Source: Yamagishiella unicocca (Eukaryota > Chlorophyta > Chlorophyceae > Chlamydomonadales > Volvocaceae). From it: a DNA stretch of 64,000 bases. The notes below the pieces were generated by a model. The model worked only from the letters and a program-made list of their open reading frames with translations, did not search any database and was not told the origin of the DNA. The stretch lies in contig BDSL01000014.1 of the NCBI GenBank assembly GCA_003116995.1, forward strand, positions 186,001 through 250,000, given 5' to 3'. Position 1 is the stretch's first letter; every line of letters begins with the position of its first letter. Below are positions 49,301 to 59,210 of this stretch, one piece after another. The position numbers were made by a program, and so were the translations under genes.

Positions 49301-52300
49301 CCCTGGATCCACCGCTGGCGCCCCCTCAGCACCCACAGCAACCCCCGTCCCTGCTGCCACCTCAGCGCTCGGCTCGGCCTCCAATACCTTGGCCCAGAAC
49401 GCCGACGCGCGCTGGCGCGCAGCAGTGCTTATATGCATCGGCTTGTCGGCCGCCGTGCGGAAGCCACAGGCCTCCTGCCCTGAAGCAGAGCTGAATCCGC
49501 CGGCGGGCGCAGCTCCGAGACCCGGAGCTGGATCGCCCCCGGGCCGGTTCAGTGCAGCAGGCTGCCGCCCCTGCTCCGCCGCGCCTTGCGGCGGCCCTGC
49601 AGGCGGGAGCTGGTGTTGTGGCCGCTGCAGTTGCGGCCACTGCTGGTGAGGTTGCGGCTGGCCCTGTGGCCATTGCTGCTGATGCTTTTGGTTGTGTTGT
49701 TGCCATTGCGCGGCCTGATTGGTGGGTGCGGCAGCGGGCGTCCACCGTTGCGCGGGCAGCAGGTTGGGAGTGTGGCGGGGGGGCGACCGAGGTGCTTGAG
49801 GTCGCTGGGGCTGCGCATAAGGCTGCGGCAGCTGCGGGGACGTCTCTCTGCTGCGCATGTGCTCCGCCTGCGGCTGCTGCTGCTGCCATTGCTGCTGCTT
49901 CCACGCCTGGGGCGGCTGCGGTGACGGCTCCCGGCGAGCATGACCCGCCAGCGGCTGTGGCTGCTGCTGCCATGGCTGCTGCTGCCACGTTTGTGGCGGC
50001 GGCGGTGACACCTCCCTGCGGACTTGACCCGCCTGCTGCTGCTGCCATTGCTGCTGCTGCCACGAATGGGGCGGCTGTGGTGACGTTTCCCTGCGCACAT
50101 GTTCAGCCTGTGGCTGCTGCTGCTGCTGCTGCTGCCATTGCTGCTGCTGCCCCGAGTGGGGCGGCTGTGGTGACGTTTCCCTGCGCACATGTCCAGCCTG
50201 CTGCTGCTGCTGCTGCTGCCACGGCTGTTGGGGCGGCGGCCTGTCGCACCGCCACTGTCCCGGCTGCACGCCGCCAGCGCTATGCTGCACATTCCCGCCG
50301 GCAGACGAAGGCCCTCGCGCCAGCCATGCCTGCCCCCCCGTGCTGGGGTGCGGGCCGCTCGAGCCCCAACTCTGCTGGCGCTGTCCTTGCTGTGGTTGCG
50401 GTTGCGCAGCTCCGGGGGTAAATCCAACATCACTGGCTCGACCCGACGACCAACCACTCGACGCCTGTGCCTGCGCCTGTGCCTGCGCCTGTACCTGCGG
50501 CTGTACCTGCGCCTGTACCTGCGCCTGTACCTGCGCCTGCGCCTGTACCTGCGCCTGTACCTGCGCCTGTACCTGCGCCTGTACCTGCGCCTGCGCTGCT
50601 GCTAGCGGGCTGCAATGGCTCGCGACCTCCTGCCTCAGATGCGCACCAGGAGGCTGCGGCTGCAGGGGCCCTCGTAGACCTGGTAGTGCCGTGTTCGGAG
50701 GTGGGTCCTGTCCGGCACCGCCCGCTGCAAACGGCAAGTGCGTATGGCAGGTCGGCGGACCGACCGCAACCAGGTGGTGCAGGCTAGCAGGTGGCGGCGC
50801 GGGGGGCGCTTGCGCATGGTGCGGTATCGGAGCTGGCTGCGGCTGTGGAGCTGGAACAGGGTTTGACTTCCAAGGCGTTGGGCGATGCTCGTGGTTCCAT
50901 TGATGCTGGTTGTGGCCATCCAACACGCCGGGCTGCCACTGCTGCCATTGGTGCTGTTGGTGCTGTTGGACATGAATTTGAGTTTGCAGTTGTTGCTGTG
51001 GCTGCACCTGGTTGGAGTCGTTGTTCCATCCATGTTGCTGCTGGTGTAGCTGCTGCTGTGGGTGTTGCGGATGCCCTGGCCAAGGGCGTTGTGCAAGATG
51101 AGGGCCAGTGGGCATTGCAGGTTGCTGAATCTGCTGGTGCGGCTGCTGCTGCCAGCCCACCTGCTGCGGCAGCGGGGGGTGCTGACCCTGCGGTGGTGGG
51201 TGCTGACCCTGCGGTGGTGGGTGCTGACCCTGCGGTGGTGGGTGCTGACCCTGCGGTGGTGGGTGCTGTAAGGCCGTGTCCCCTCCCTCCTGCCGATAAT
51301 GCCCGACGTGGGATGGAGGTGCTGTTGTTGGCGGTGACGGCAGCTCCTGGGCATGTCGCTGTGCCCGCAGCTCCTGTCGCTGCTGCTGGTGGTGGTCGTG
51401 CAGGGGACGCCCTGATACCGCAGCAGCAGCACCGCCCACAGAGACGACAGCCGCAGGGCAGACCTCGGCCCAAATCCTCGGCGGCGCTGGCGGCGGCGCT
51501 GCGCGCTGCCCCGGCCGCAGCAGGCGGGTACCTGCGGCAAGCCGGGCGTAATGCGCCGGATAGCAAGGGCAGCGGGGAACGGATGACGGGAAGAGGACTA
51601 GCGCCTGAGCTTCTAAATTTTTGGCACGTCCCAGACGCAATTGGCGGATGTCAGTGTCCTTGGTTACCATCACGTCCTTGGACCTAGCTTCGAGCTCACC
51701 CCACGAGTAGCATGGCCGCTGCGTGGCCTCGGCAGCTACTTATCGCACGTAACCACCGAGCCGTGCCTGAGCCCAGAGCTGACTGGCCACCCGCTCGACC
51801 CAATTGCCGCCGCTGCCACCTGCCTCTCCCTTCGCTTCCTTTCAAACTTCACACCGTGCGCATTTTCACCCAGCCTTTAATGAAAGAGCGCAGACGGCGT
51901 GGACGCACCTTTGGGTAACTGTTTCGGAGGAGGCGTCGGCTCGTCTAAAAGGTAGTCAAACGCGGGCAAAGTGGCCGGACCCGCCGGACCCGCCGGCTCG
52001 CTGACCAGTCCGCGGCCGCCAGCGGCTACACCCACGCGGGCGAGAACCGGACCCTGACCGCACGGCTGCGGTAAGGGCTGCGGTAAGAGCTGCAATATGA
52101 AACCTGACTCCGGCGCCGTGTCGAGATCGAAGTCGTACCCGGGAGGCGGGGCCGGACGGGTACGGGCCGCGTCAGCTACCTGGGTCGCCGCGACAGCCGG
52201 AGGCGCCGCATCTAGGGCTGCAGCACGAGGTGGCTGCTGCTGCTGCTCGTTGGAAAGCTGCACATCATGGCGTGCCGCCGGGCGGTCGGAGCGTGCGACG

Positions 52301-53442
52301 AGGTTCGCCGGTGCTGCAGCGGCGGCTAGAGCCTCGGCGCTGGCAGCAGCACCAGCGCCAGTACCAGCAGGTGCCGTGGTGGATGCGATCGTGGCTGCCA
52401 GCGCCGCAGCCCGCGCCTCCTGGTGCTGCTCGTCCTTGTCGGAGGTCACCGAGTGCGGGACCTGCACACTCCCTGGAGCTGCTTCGAGGCCTTTCGCGGC
52501 ATGGTCACTGCTGCCGTCACCTGGCGGCTGCGAAGCCTGTGTGGATGGTATGTGCATCGGCGGCAGCAACGGCGTATCGGCGTATGTGGCCTGTATCTCG
52601 GGCAGCTGGAAGATACACTGCTGACGAGCAGCCGCTGGCCCTGCGCCTTCCCCCGCTCCTGGCCCCGCTCCTGCCACCATCACTGCGGCGCCCTCGCCTG
52701 AAGGTCCACTGCCGCCATCAGGCATGGATCCCACCGGCGGCGGCGGCGGCATGACGTCCATCTCGTCAAGACAAGTCTCCGGAACCATGGTGATGTGCTG
52801 GAGGTAGAAGGCGGGGTGCCTGTCGTCGCTTCCCGACAGCACCAGTCGGCAGCCAACCGAGGTTGAAGGGCCCGAACCATGACCCGTGCCCGCATGCATT
52901 GCAGCCATAGCATTGTCCTGTAGCGACTCAGGCGCACAGCTGGAATTAAAGCAGGTTTGAGGGACCATGTTCAGGCCCGGCAAGGACGCCGGAATGCTGT
53001 CCGGCTCGTGGAGGTTTCGGTGGGTCGTGCGGGCCGGCAAAGGGGTGAAGAGGGCGGCGTCGGCGGAGTCAGCGCGGCCAGTCGGGTACACCGCAGGCTC
53101 GATGATCTTTTGCGCTGCGCCGAAGCCAGCATGTTGGCTTGCCGCGCCTCCAGTGGCCGGTTGCAATCGGTTTTCGTCGTGCGCGAGGCCATTGGTCGGC
53201 TTGCCGCTGTGCGGAGCGTGTGTTCGGCTCAGACCTGCGTAGGCACATTTGCGTTGTAGGTTTTCCCGGGAACTAAAAGGGCAGGACCATGTAACGACAT
53301 AGTCCCTACCTTGAAACTGGTTTGTGCGTCCCTGCAGCGGCACACTGGGCCATGACAACGCTGGAAAGGCATGCGCGAACGGCCTGAACAACTGTTGGAA
53401 TTGTTGCACCTCCTGGGGCTCCAGCTTCCGGCACTTTGCCAT
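37383..53442 (-). CDS. BRCA2: BRCA2 homologue with nine BRC-like repeats
   Basis: Mediator of homologous recombination that loads RAD51 on single-stranded DNA in the nucleus. Seventeen predicted exons: 53442-51909, 51531-44892, 44714-44342, 44073-43714, 43418-43186, 42949-42877, 42568-42467, 41639-41520, 41219-41031, 40829-40674, 40398-40342, 40281-40157, 39763-39570, 39441-39261, 38767-38735, 38356-37933 and 37688-37383; about 3,699 residues with all phases agreeing. Exon 2 holds BRC-like repeats (GGFSTAGGRPVVVSDAARKR type). The DNA-binding domain follows: helical domain (EPWVANHYRWIVWKLASYER), OB1 (VELTDGWYGI; LRLHYNGCSPAAWDARLG), tower (LSSEEQAQLSR), OB2 (VWRPPAELEEQLREGQ) and OB3 (TGLFEFDFTGCVVRVGEV; MLAIKMVG). 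It ends about 100 residues after OB3. Exon 1 and the exon 3/4 borders are tentative; the rest is firm. Confidence 0.9.
38518..38602 (-). repeat. 30-bp tandem repeat with acceptor-like sequence in a BRCA2 intron
   Basis: The unit begins GTCGTAACCCTGCGAGTGAG at 38521, 38551 and 38581. On the gene strand each copy contains CACTCGCAG followed by G, a good 3' splice site, in the intron before the OB3 exon. Confidence 0.9.
38770..39068. repeat. Degenerate minisatellite in a BRCA2 intron
   Basis: Blocks of TTAAACAGGCAACAC and CAGAGAGTTCCTCACAC recur about six times with a variable spacing near 50-60 bp. The array fills much of the intron between the OB2 exon 39441-39261 and the 33-nt exon at 38767. 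Confidence 0.85.
40111..40180 (-). repeat. 31-bp tandem duplication of a BRCA2 splice donor
   Basis: A 30-bp sequence starting GCTCCTCCACCCCACCTGCT occurs at 40111-40140 and 40142-40171, with a partial third copy. It covers the end of the tower exon (QAQLSR) and its GTGGGG donor. Confidence 0.92.
41724..41788. repeat. 8-bp microsatellite (GCGCTTGT) in a BRCA2 intron
   Basis: About seven tandem copies of GCGCTTGT lie between the exons at 42467 and 41639. Confidence 0.9.
42607..42650. repeat. TTAG microsatellite in a BRCA2 intron
   Basis: About eight TTAG units, slightly interrupted, lie between the exons ending at 42877 and starting at 42568. Confidence 0.9.
46757..46882 (-). repeat. CAG/CAA tract encoding 42 glutamines
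   Basis: Mixed CAG and CAA codons in the BRCA2 reading frame encode an uninterrupted run of 42 Gln between NTW and LPHQS. The complementary strand reads as Leu or Cys runs, which are artefacts. Confidence 0.95.
47255..47875 (-). repeat. 264-bp tandem repeat carrying BRC units
   Basis: Sequence around AACCTCCTTGGCACC at 47441 recurs 264 bp later at 47705 (one base changed), with nearly identical flanks. Three successive BRC units (about 47260, 47524, 47788) are spaced 264 bp, that is 88 codons, so the frame is preserved. Confidence 0.9.
50461..50603 (-). repeat. Short coding repeat (AQVQ units)
   Basis: Repeats of CCTGCGCCTGTA on the + strand encode alternating Ala-Gln-Val-Gln units in the BRCA2 frame, part of its long glutamine-rich region. 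Confidence 0.85.
51175..51270 (-). repeat. 21-bp coding repeat (HPPPQGQ units)
   Basis: A 21-bp unit containing TGACCCTGCGGTGGTGGG is repeated four to five times in tandem and encodes HPPPQGQ in the BRCA2 frame. Confidence 0.9.
51909..53442 (-). other. Probable first coding exon of the BRCA2 homologue (or separate gene)
   Basis: An open frame of up to 542 codons (53505-51877) lies just upstream of the giant exon on the same strand. Near its end is a good donor, AAAG followed by GTGCGT (51908), in phase 1, matching the phase-1 acceptor at 51532. Joined this way the protein reads PKQLPK then GTRLLRPGQ. MAKCRKLEPQEV at 53442 or the upstream ATG 53505 could start it. It has Ala/Pro-rich sequence and an acidic end, FDYLLDEPTPPP. 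No known domain. A separate single-exon gene ending at 51877 is the alternative. Confidence 0.55.
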
Positions 53443-53951
53443 TTTCCGAGTTGGCCACTTATGATAGGACGTGGGGCCAGGTTGGGGTCCTCCCGCGCGA
53501 CACATAGTGGTTCTGGAGCTTCACCATATTTGGGGCCGGCATCGGGCAGCTATGAGTAATTTTTGAGAAAAGCATATTTCGATAGCTATTACTTTCATTT
53601 TCTATAAGTGTGCGATGGTAAATGTTGGTTGATGTCGGTTGGAAGCACGTGCGGTCAGAAGGTTCGGATTACACCAGGTGCCATTTGCTTGCGACCTCGT
53701 TCTGTTTATGCAACAGGCATGAATATGTCAGATGGGCCATTTTTGGATAACGGTATTCTGGCAATGCCATTCACACATTGCACTTAAGATGACTCCGTCC
53801 AACGCCGCCTTCCGCCGTCTTCTAAGTGCCGATTATATAAATACCTTAAAATGCCATATCCGTATACACCAAATCTCCAACAACCTTCCTCGCGCTCCTT
53901 CCTTGTTTTCATCTGGGTCGTCCTTGCAATTGTGCACTTTTACCAGCAACA
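53443..53951. promoter_or_regulatory. Divergent promoter region, BRCA2 homologue and SOUL gene
   Basis: About 510 bp separate the proposed BRCA2 start (-) from the SOUL start (+). A TATATAAATA box lies at 53833-53842, about 110 nt before the SOUL ATG. The region is AT-rich compared with both genes. No TATA is evident on the BRCA2 side. Confidence 0.5.
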
Positions 53952-55355
53952 ATGTCGTCTATCGTCGGTGGCATCTCGGTTGAGACCCCTAAATTTACCG
54001 TAGTTAAGACCTTGGCGGGCCTGACCGGCGCTGAGCTGCGAAAATATGCGCCTCAAGTACGTGCCGAGGTGCTCTACGATAGCTCATCCAGCTCTGCCAT
54101 CATGGACAATCTCAACACACCTTTTCGCACCCTTGCTGGTGAGTTTGGCGTAAGATGCGTTGGATCCCGCGCGTGCGTGCTCCGTGGGAACGGGTGGCAG
54201 ACGATGGTGCCAATGAGTTCGCTCACTCTTTCGCCTCCTTTTACACGTACAAACGCCATGCGGCTGCCGCGTGCGTCACTACTGTGGTTCTGTGTCCCAC
54301 TGTTGGAAGGAGATGGGGGCAGTAAGGGTTATGGCAGTGGTCGGGTCAACAGATGCAGAGTGGCCTGGGGTTGCAGTCTAAGACCAGGCTGTTGGTGAAA
54401 TAGGCCACGCTTTTTGGTCTGATCGCCCACGCTAGCATTGTGGCAGTCTTAGGGCGCGAAGGGGTGTGGAGGTCACGGTTACCTCCACCAGGGCGCTACT
54501 CCGGCCGAATCCCCGCCACCTGCATGAATGCCCAGCTGCGTTTCCTGCTGCCGCATAACATCTTCAATGGCCCACATCTATCGCTGCCAGCAGCGGCAGC
54601 ACAACTTTAACGCCCCATAGATGGTCAGTGCCAAATACACATGTAACATGCCTGAGATGCATATAGCTACAATCGTACGGCCCCCTGCCTGGAATCTGTC
54701 TGCTACAGGGTATATCTTCGGCGGCAATTCCTCGCGTACAGGTGGATCCAGCGAGAAGGTGGGTACTTCAGGTGCAAATCGTTGTTAGTTATCCCCGTCA
54801 TTCTCCTTGACGGTTGTGTATTTATGTTCGCCTTCTTGTGACTGGGAGGGTTCCGGAGGGGATTCCGCTGGTTGTCCTCGCCGCGCACTTCACCTCCGGG
54901 TTCTCCCTCTTTCGGCCATGCCCGTACCCTGCCAGGTGGCCATGACCGCGCCAGTTGTGCTGCAGACCGGGCCTTCTCAGAAGATCGCCATGACCGCCCC
55001 GGTCGTGCTGCAGACCGGGTCTGCCTCGGGCGCAGCCGGTGGCGACGGCAGCAAGCGCGTCATGTGCTTCATCATGCCGAGCAAGTACCAAACCATCGCG
55101 GACCTGCCCGAACCCAAGGACTCTCGCGTGACGCTGCTGGAGGTTCCGGAGCGCACCTACGCGGCAGTCACCTTCCGAGGCATGATGTCGCAGGCTGTGG
55201 CATCAGCGCGTGAGGCGGAGCTGCGCGCCGTAGCGAAGAATGAGGGCTTGGAACTGTCGGCCGACCCGCACGCAGTGCAGTACTGTAGCTACAACCCGCC
55301 GTGGTGCCTGCCGTGGCTGCGCACCAACGACATCCTGATTCCGGTCGCCGAGTAG
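53952..55355 (+). CDS. SOUL family haem-binding protein
   Basis: Three exons, 53952-54138, 54709-54758 and 54936-55355 (TAG), give 218 residues, a usual SOUL/HBP length. The start reads MSSIVGGISVETPKFTVV, then LRKYAPQVRAEV, FRTLAGYIFGGN, SSEKVAMTAPVVLQ, KIAMTAPVV, VMCFIMPSKYQTIADLPEP, ERTYAAVTFRGM and a C-terminal QYCSYNPPWCLPWLRTNDI; these are the hallmark blocks of the family. Such proteins bind haem or porphyrins reversibly; in algae some members are in the chloroplast or eyespot, but no clear transit peptide is seen here, so the cytosol is likely. The MTAPVVLQTG segment is present twice, 48 bp apart. Confidence 0.93.
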
Positions 55356-56669
55356 GCTTTGGGAGGCTGGGGGGCGCCGCGTGGGCAAAGCGCAGCAGCG
55401 GCGACTGACTCTGCGTTCTAGGGGAGTTGAACTGTTTGGTTTTCCTTATGACGTGGGCTGCACTAGGGATGGATGCGTCGTGTATGGACCACGCGTTATA
55501 CTTGCACATTGTTATGTTTCATTTTTTTGCTAATCCTAGACCCGCGGCCTGGAATGGGCTTGTTCATGCGGGTTCTCGAGTAAGGGCGCAGGATGTGTAC
55601 GCTGATGCCGATGACGCGAGTGCTTAGGTCATGCAAGCACGACGCTGTGGGAACAATAGGTCATGCAAGCACGACGCTGTGGGAACAATAGGTCATGCAA
55701 GCACGACGCTGTGGGAACAATAGGTCATGCAAGCACGACGCTGTGGGAACAACTTAGCGGTTACCTGAATCACGGCGATGTGTTGAATCGCGGTGATGTG
55801 TTGTCTTACAAGGTTTAGGGTTGCCCGGCTAGTCGCACCATGTTGTTACCGAAGGGCTACTGGATGCAAGGGCGTGCGGTTTGCAGATGCGACGAGCGGT
55901 TTGCAGATCTAAATCAAGCGACGAGCGGTTTGCAGATGCGCTACGTTCTGTGCTTGTGGGTTAACGCATGTCCCTAGAGAATGAATGCCACCTGTCGTTG
56001 GACTGATGACTATGATGTCGCAAGCGTAAACTCAGCTCGGGGAAGCTCTTGGATCTGTAATATTCATGGCTGACGTGGCTCGGGATGGAGGCGGAAGCGT
56101 CGCTCTGCGTTGATGCCGCTGCGACAAGATGGTCACTTCCCACCGGACCGCGTCAATACCAATTTACTAATGCGTCTGCCACACAGGACATACAGACCGT
56201 CCATATCGATGGCCTCGCGTGTATCTAGTCCCCAAGGTATTGACATGCGTGCCGCTAGGCCCATGCCGGCCCCGCAATCAATGCCGGACGGCACTCATCG
56301 GTGCCCAAACCCAAAAGGCGAACTAGGTCTTTGAACCCTGACATCCTGAGGGGATCCGGCGCGCAAACCCGGCGTTTACGTGCATATGCTCCCGTGCATC
56401 GCGCACCCTTACCGTCGACCAACTCAACCGAACATAGATGTCTAATCCTGACGTGCAGTACCAGAATGCATCTCGCCATGCAATCCCAACTTCCTAACCC
56501 TCGCTGCTGCGACCGAACGAGGGCGGCCCCTCACGTAGCCGACGACGCCTATCTGTCGGCACCCTGTCGCGGGCGCCCTCCCCACTCGCATCCCCGTCTT
56601 GTGGGTCTGCACGAGTGCAGCAGAGCGCTACGCTGCCCGGCAGCGGCCGATGCACCTGCCACCAGGCCA
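55356..56669. other. Intergenic region with minisatellites
   Basis: No gene recognised. It holds the 32-bp array at 55625-55752 and a second small repeat at about 55885-55938 in which GCGACGAGCGGTTTGCAGAT recurs three times. Open frames at 56250-56738 lack protein-like pattern. Confidence 0.5.
55625..55752. repeat. 32-bp tandem repeat, four identical copies
   Basis: The unit starts TAGGTCATGCAAGCACGACG at 55625, 55657, 55689 and 55721, and the copies are virtually identical, which points to recent amplification. There are no unique spacers, so this is a minisatellite and not a CRISPR array. Confidence 0.97.
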
Positions 56670-57795
56670 TCAGAAGCCGCTCCGCTCCAGCATACCGGCC
56701 AGCCGGCTGCGCACCACCGGCGCCGGCTCCTCAGCTAGCACTTGAGATAGCTCCGTGTCGGGTACTGCGGCAATGACGAGTTGCGCGTGTGGTTGCGCGG
56801 TCAACACGAGCAGTGTGACAGGGATACACGGCGATAGACCATGGCGCGGCCTACAGGTTCACTTTGCCCTGCTGCCTGCCCCGCACGCACCCCACAAGGA
56901 ATGGGCAGAAGGCATAATCCGTGCAGCCCAGCACGCCACGCACGAAACGCTGTGTTGCGCCCTGCCACCTGGACCTACCCCTGCTTGCCACCTGCTCAGC
57001 CAAGGCCTGCCGCTCGCTGGGTGAGGCCTCCAGCAGCTTGCGTGTCATCTCGCCGCCGCGCGCGCGCTCCGAACCGCCACTGGCGGCGCCCACGTGCTCT
57101 GTCAGCACCGAAGACAGGGCCTTGCGAAAGGCTTCTATGTCAATCGCTCGCGGCACGGCATCGTAGTCGTACACGATGGCCCCGGAGACGTTGATGCTCG
57201 GCACGGGCCGGTCGCCCCCGCCGGCCTCCCCGGCGCTGCCGGCGCTGCCGGCACTGCTGGCCTGAGGCTCACGCTCGGGGTGGAAGTCTCCGCGAGTGAG
57301 TCGCTCCACTAGCCGGTCCACGACGCCGTCTGCGTTGCGGCGAAATTGCCCGGCAGCGGGGACGCAGGGGTGATGCCGGGAGTTCTGCGCGCGTTCTGAG
57401 GCACGATCCGCACACAGGTACCCGCAACAGACCGCCGTTTCAGCCGCATCGCAGCCACCATACTTGTTTCACAAAAGGTTAAGGCGCGGATTGCACGGAG
57501 ATTCGGTTGTGCGCAGCAAAAAAAACGGAACTATGACGACCCGTGGGTCGTCACCAGTCGCGCTTAGGGAGCACCAAAATGACAACGGAACGCATCTTCC
57601 ATCCAGCACAGGACCCGGACCAGATGACAACCGTGTAAATTGGAAGCCATGGGAATTACGGGGTGACGCACCGATGAGACGGCCACAGGCTCGCCCCCCG
57701 GCTCCGACACTGCCTCCTGCAAGAGCTCGCAATGCACCTGCCGTGCCATTGCGCCGGAAGGTGCTGTTGTTAAAACGGCGTGCGAAAGCGAGCAT
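56670..57795 (-). CDS. Small organelle-targeted protein, function unknown
   Basis: Three exons with matching phases: 57795-57672 (donor GTGCGT), 57395-56979 (acceptor TGCCTCAG, donor GTAGGT) and 56764-56670 (acceptor TGCCGCAG, stop TGA), 211 residues. The N-terminus MLAFARRFNNSTFRRNGTAG is rich in Arg, Ser, Ala and Gly and has no acidic residue for about 40 positions, as in mitochondrial or chloroplast transit peptides. The mature part has NADGVVDRLVERLTRGDFHP, a Ser/Ala/Gly linker, SINVSGAIVYDYDAVPRAID, KALSSVLTEHV, an Arg/Glu-rich helix and the C-terminus LAGMLERSGF. I do not recognise a family. Protein-like amphipathic helices and three phase agreements support a real gene. Confidence 0.6.
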
Positions 57796-59210
57796 AATAC
57801 AGTTGCTGTTTGGGATGTGGGAATTAGGAATGTTCTTATGCGAAAGGTCGCGAACCCATATGAACACCCTTTCGAGGCCATTGCGTACGACAGCGGAACT
57901 TCCGCAACGCAAAAGGCAATGCACTTGATGCTCAAAACACCTGTATGCTAGCATACCTTCCCGGCCACAGCGTTATTGCGGCTGTTTTAGGTAGATCGTG
58001 TATGGTTCAGCACAGAATTTCAGAGCTCGTCCAGGAAGGACAAGGCCATGTTTTGCATCTGCCGTTCACATGACACACGGATTACATACACACGGGTTAC
58101 ATCTTGGCGCCAGGAAACTCCTAGCTGCAGTAAGGCCTTGATCCACGCGAAGGGAGCTGTGCGTGGGGTGGTAATGCCGCTGAGGTTAGATGCGCTTGGC
58201 AAAAGCAGACGACTTCGACCTGCTTCGACACGGGGCTCGAACTCGTAAGAAGCGCTAACATCGTCTGCCTTATTAGGACTCGTCGATCCTGAGCTTTTTA
58301 GGACAGCGGACGGCTCCAAGCAGGTCTCTCAAGGCACAGGAGCAGATAGGAGGCAACCACGAAGTATGCGGCGGGTTACTAGAAAGGGGTCAGCTGGACC
58401 AAAGCAATCACGGCGCAGGTTATGTGGGGGTCAGCTGAACCTTTGCAACCTCCGATGGATTCCCTTGAAAGGATTAACGATGACAGGGCCTATGTAAATG
58501 TAAAACTGTCCTAGCGCTGGGAGGCACCAGCAGCTCCTAGCAGCTCTATATGTGCAAACCTAGCGTGCCTGGCACGCCTGGTAACGTTTCCCTAACGCTG
58601 GGGGACGCCAGCAGAAACCAATAGCTCCTAGTTTGTATATGTAAAGCTTGCGACTGGCACGACTCCCTTCCCTCTCCTCCCAATATTATCTGCTCCCCTC
58701 GCCGAACGACTTCTTTATAGTGGAGGCCCCCCAGTCCCCGATATGCACCATACACCAACAACGTCCATACGTGCGGACACGACATGCACTGTTTACCTAC
58801 TGAACGAATGTACTGTCAGCAAATGGCAGCATTGGCTGCAATACTTCTGCTAAAATCGTGAACAACGGGCCAAGAACTGTTGGCGGTACAGAATGGACAT
58901 GGCTCGAAGGGGGCGAAGGGCGCGAAGGCTCAGTGGTAGCAAATGGAGAGGATTATATCATGTGGACATGTTGTACCAGCGAATTAAAAGTGGGAGGCTC
59001 CTGCGGAATTATGCAATGGCACTATATTGCCTCCAGGGAACCCGCAAGGGATTTCGACTTGTCAACACGCCTGTTTCACTTTGTGCTCCTGCGCACGTAG
59101 TAAACGTACCTGTTATCACTGCCGATGTGCCCTGCTGCTTAACACCAACCGGAATAGGCTCGTGAGGATCAATCAAACGAGTTCCGAAAGTAGTCAGCGC
59201 TGAGGCAGGG
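57796..59210. other. Intergenic region
   Basis: No gene recognised. It should contain the promoters of the unknown organelle protein (-) and of COX Vb (+), which are divergent. Two related stretches (about 58500-58560 and 58590-58650) share CTAGC/TAACGCTGGG and CCAGCAG wording and look like an old duplication. Confidence 0.45.

Larger units (their letters stand above)
44892..51531 (-). other. BRCA2: Giant BRCA2 exon with BRC-like repeats
   Basis: A single 6.6-kb exon encodes about 2,213 residues. The upstream part is Gln/Pro/His-rich. BRC-like repeats lie at about 49475-49376, 48700-48605, 48145-48061, 47872-47786, 47609-47522, 47345-47255, 46475-46405, 45850-45765 and 45605-45525. The first six keep F-x-x-A (FRTA, FVFA, FSTA four times), the RAD51-contact motif; the last three have L or a shifted F. 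The middle repeats also keep a second hydrophobic motif GWFAKVLDD. The exon starts at acceptor TTGCCGCAG (51532) and ends at donor GTAAGT (44891). Confidence 0.85.

Noticed and set aside
55625..55752. CRISPR-like array
   Set aside because: Copies are directly adjacent with no unique spacers, in a eukaryotic intergenic region; it is a minisatellite.
58225..58260. tRNA B-box-like sequence on the minus strand (GAGTTCGAGCCCC)
   Set aside because: No cloverleaf can be drawn around it.
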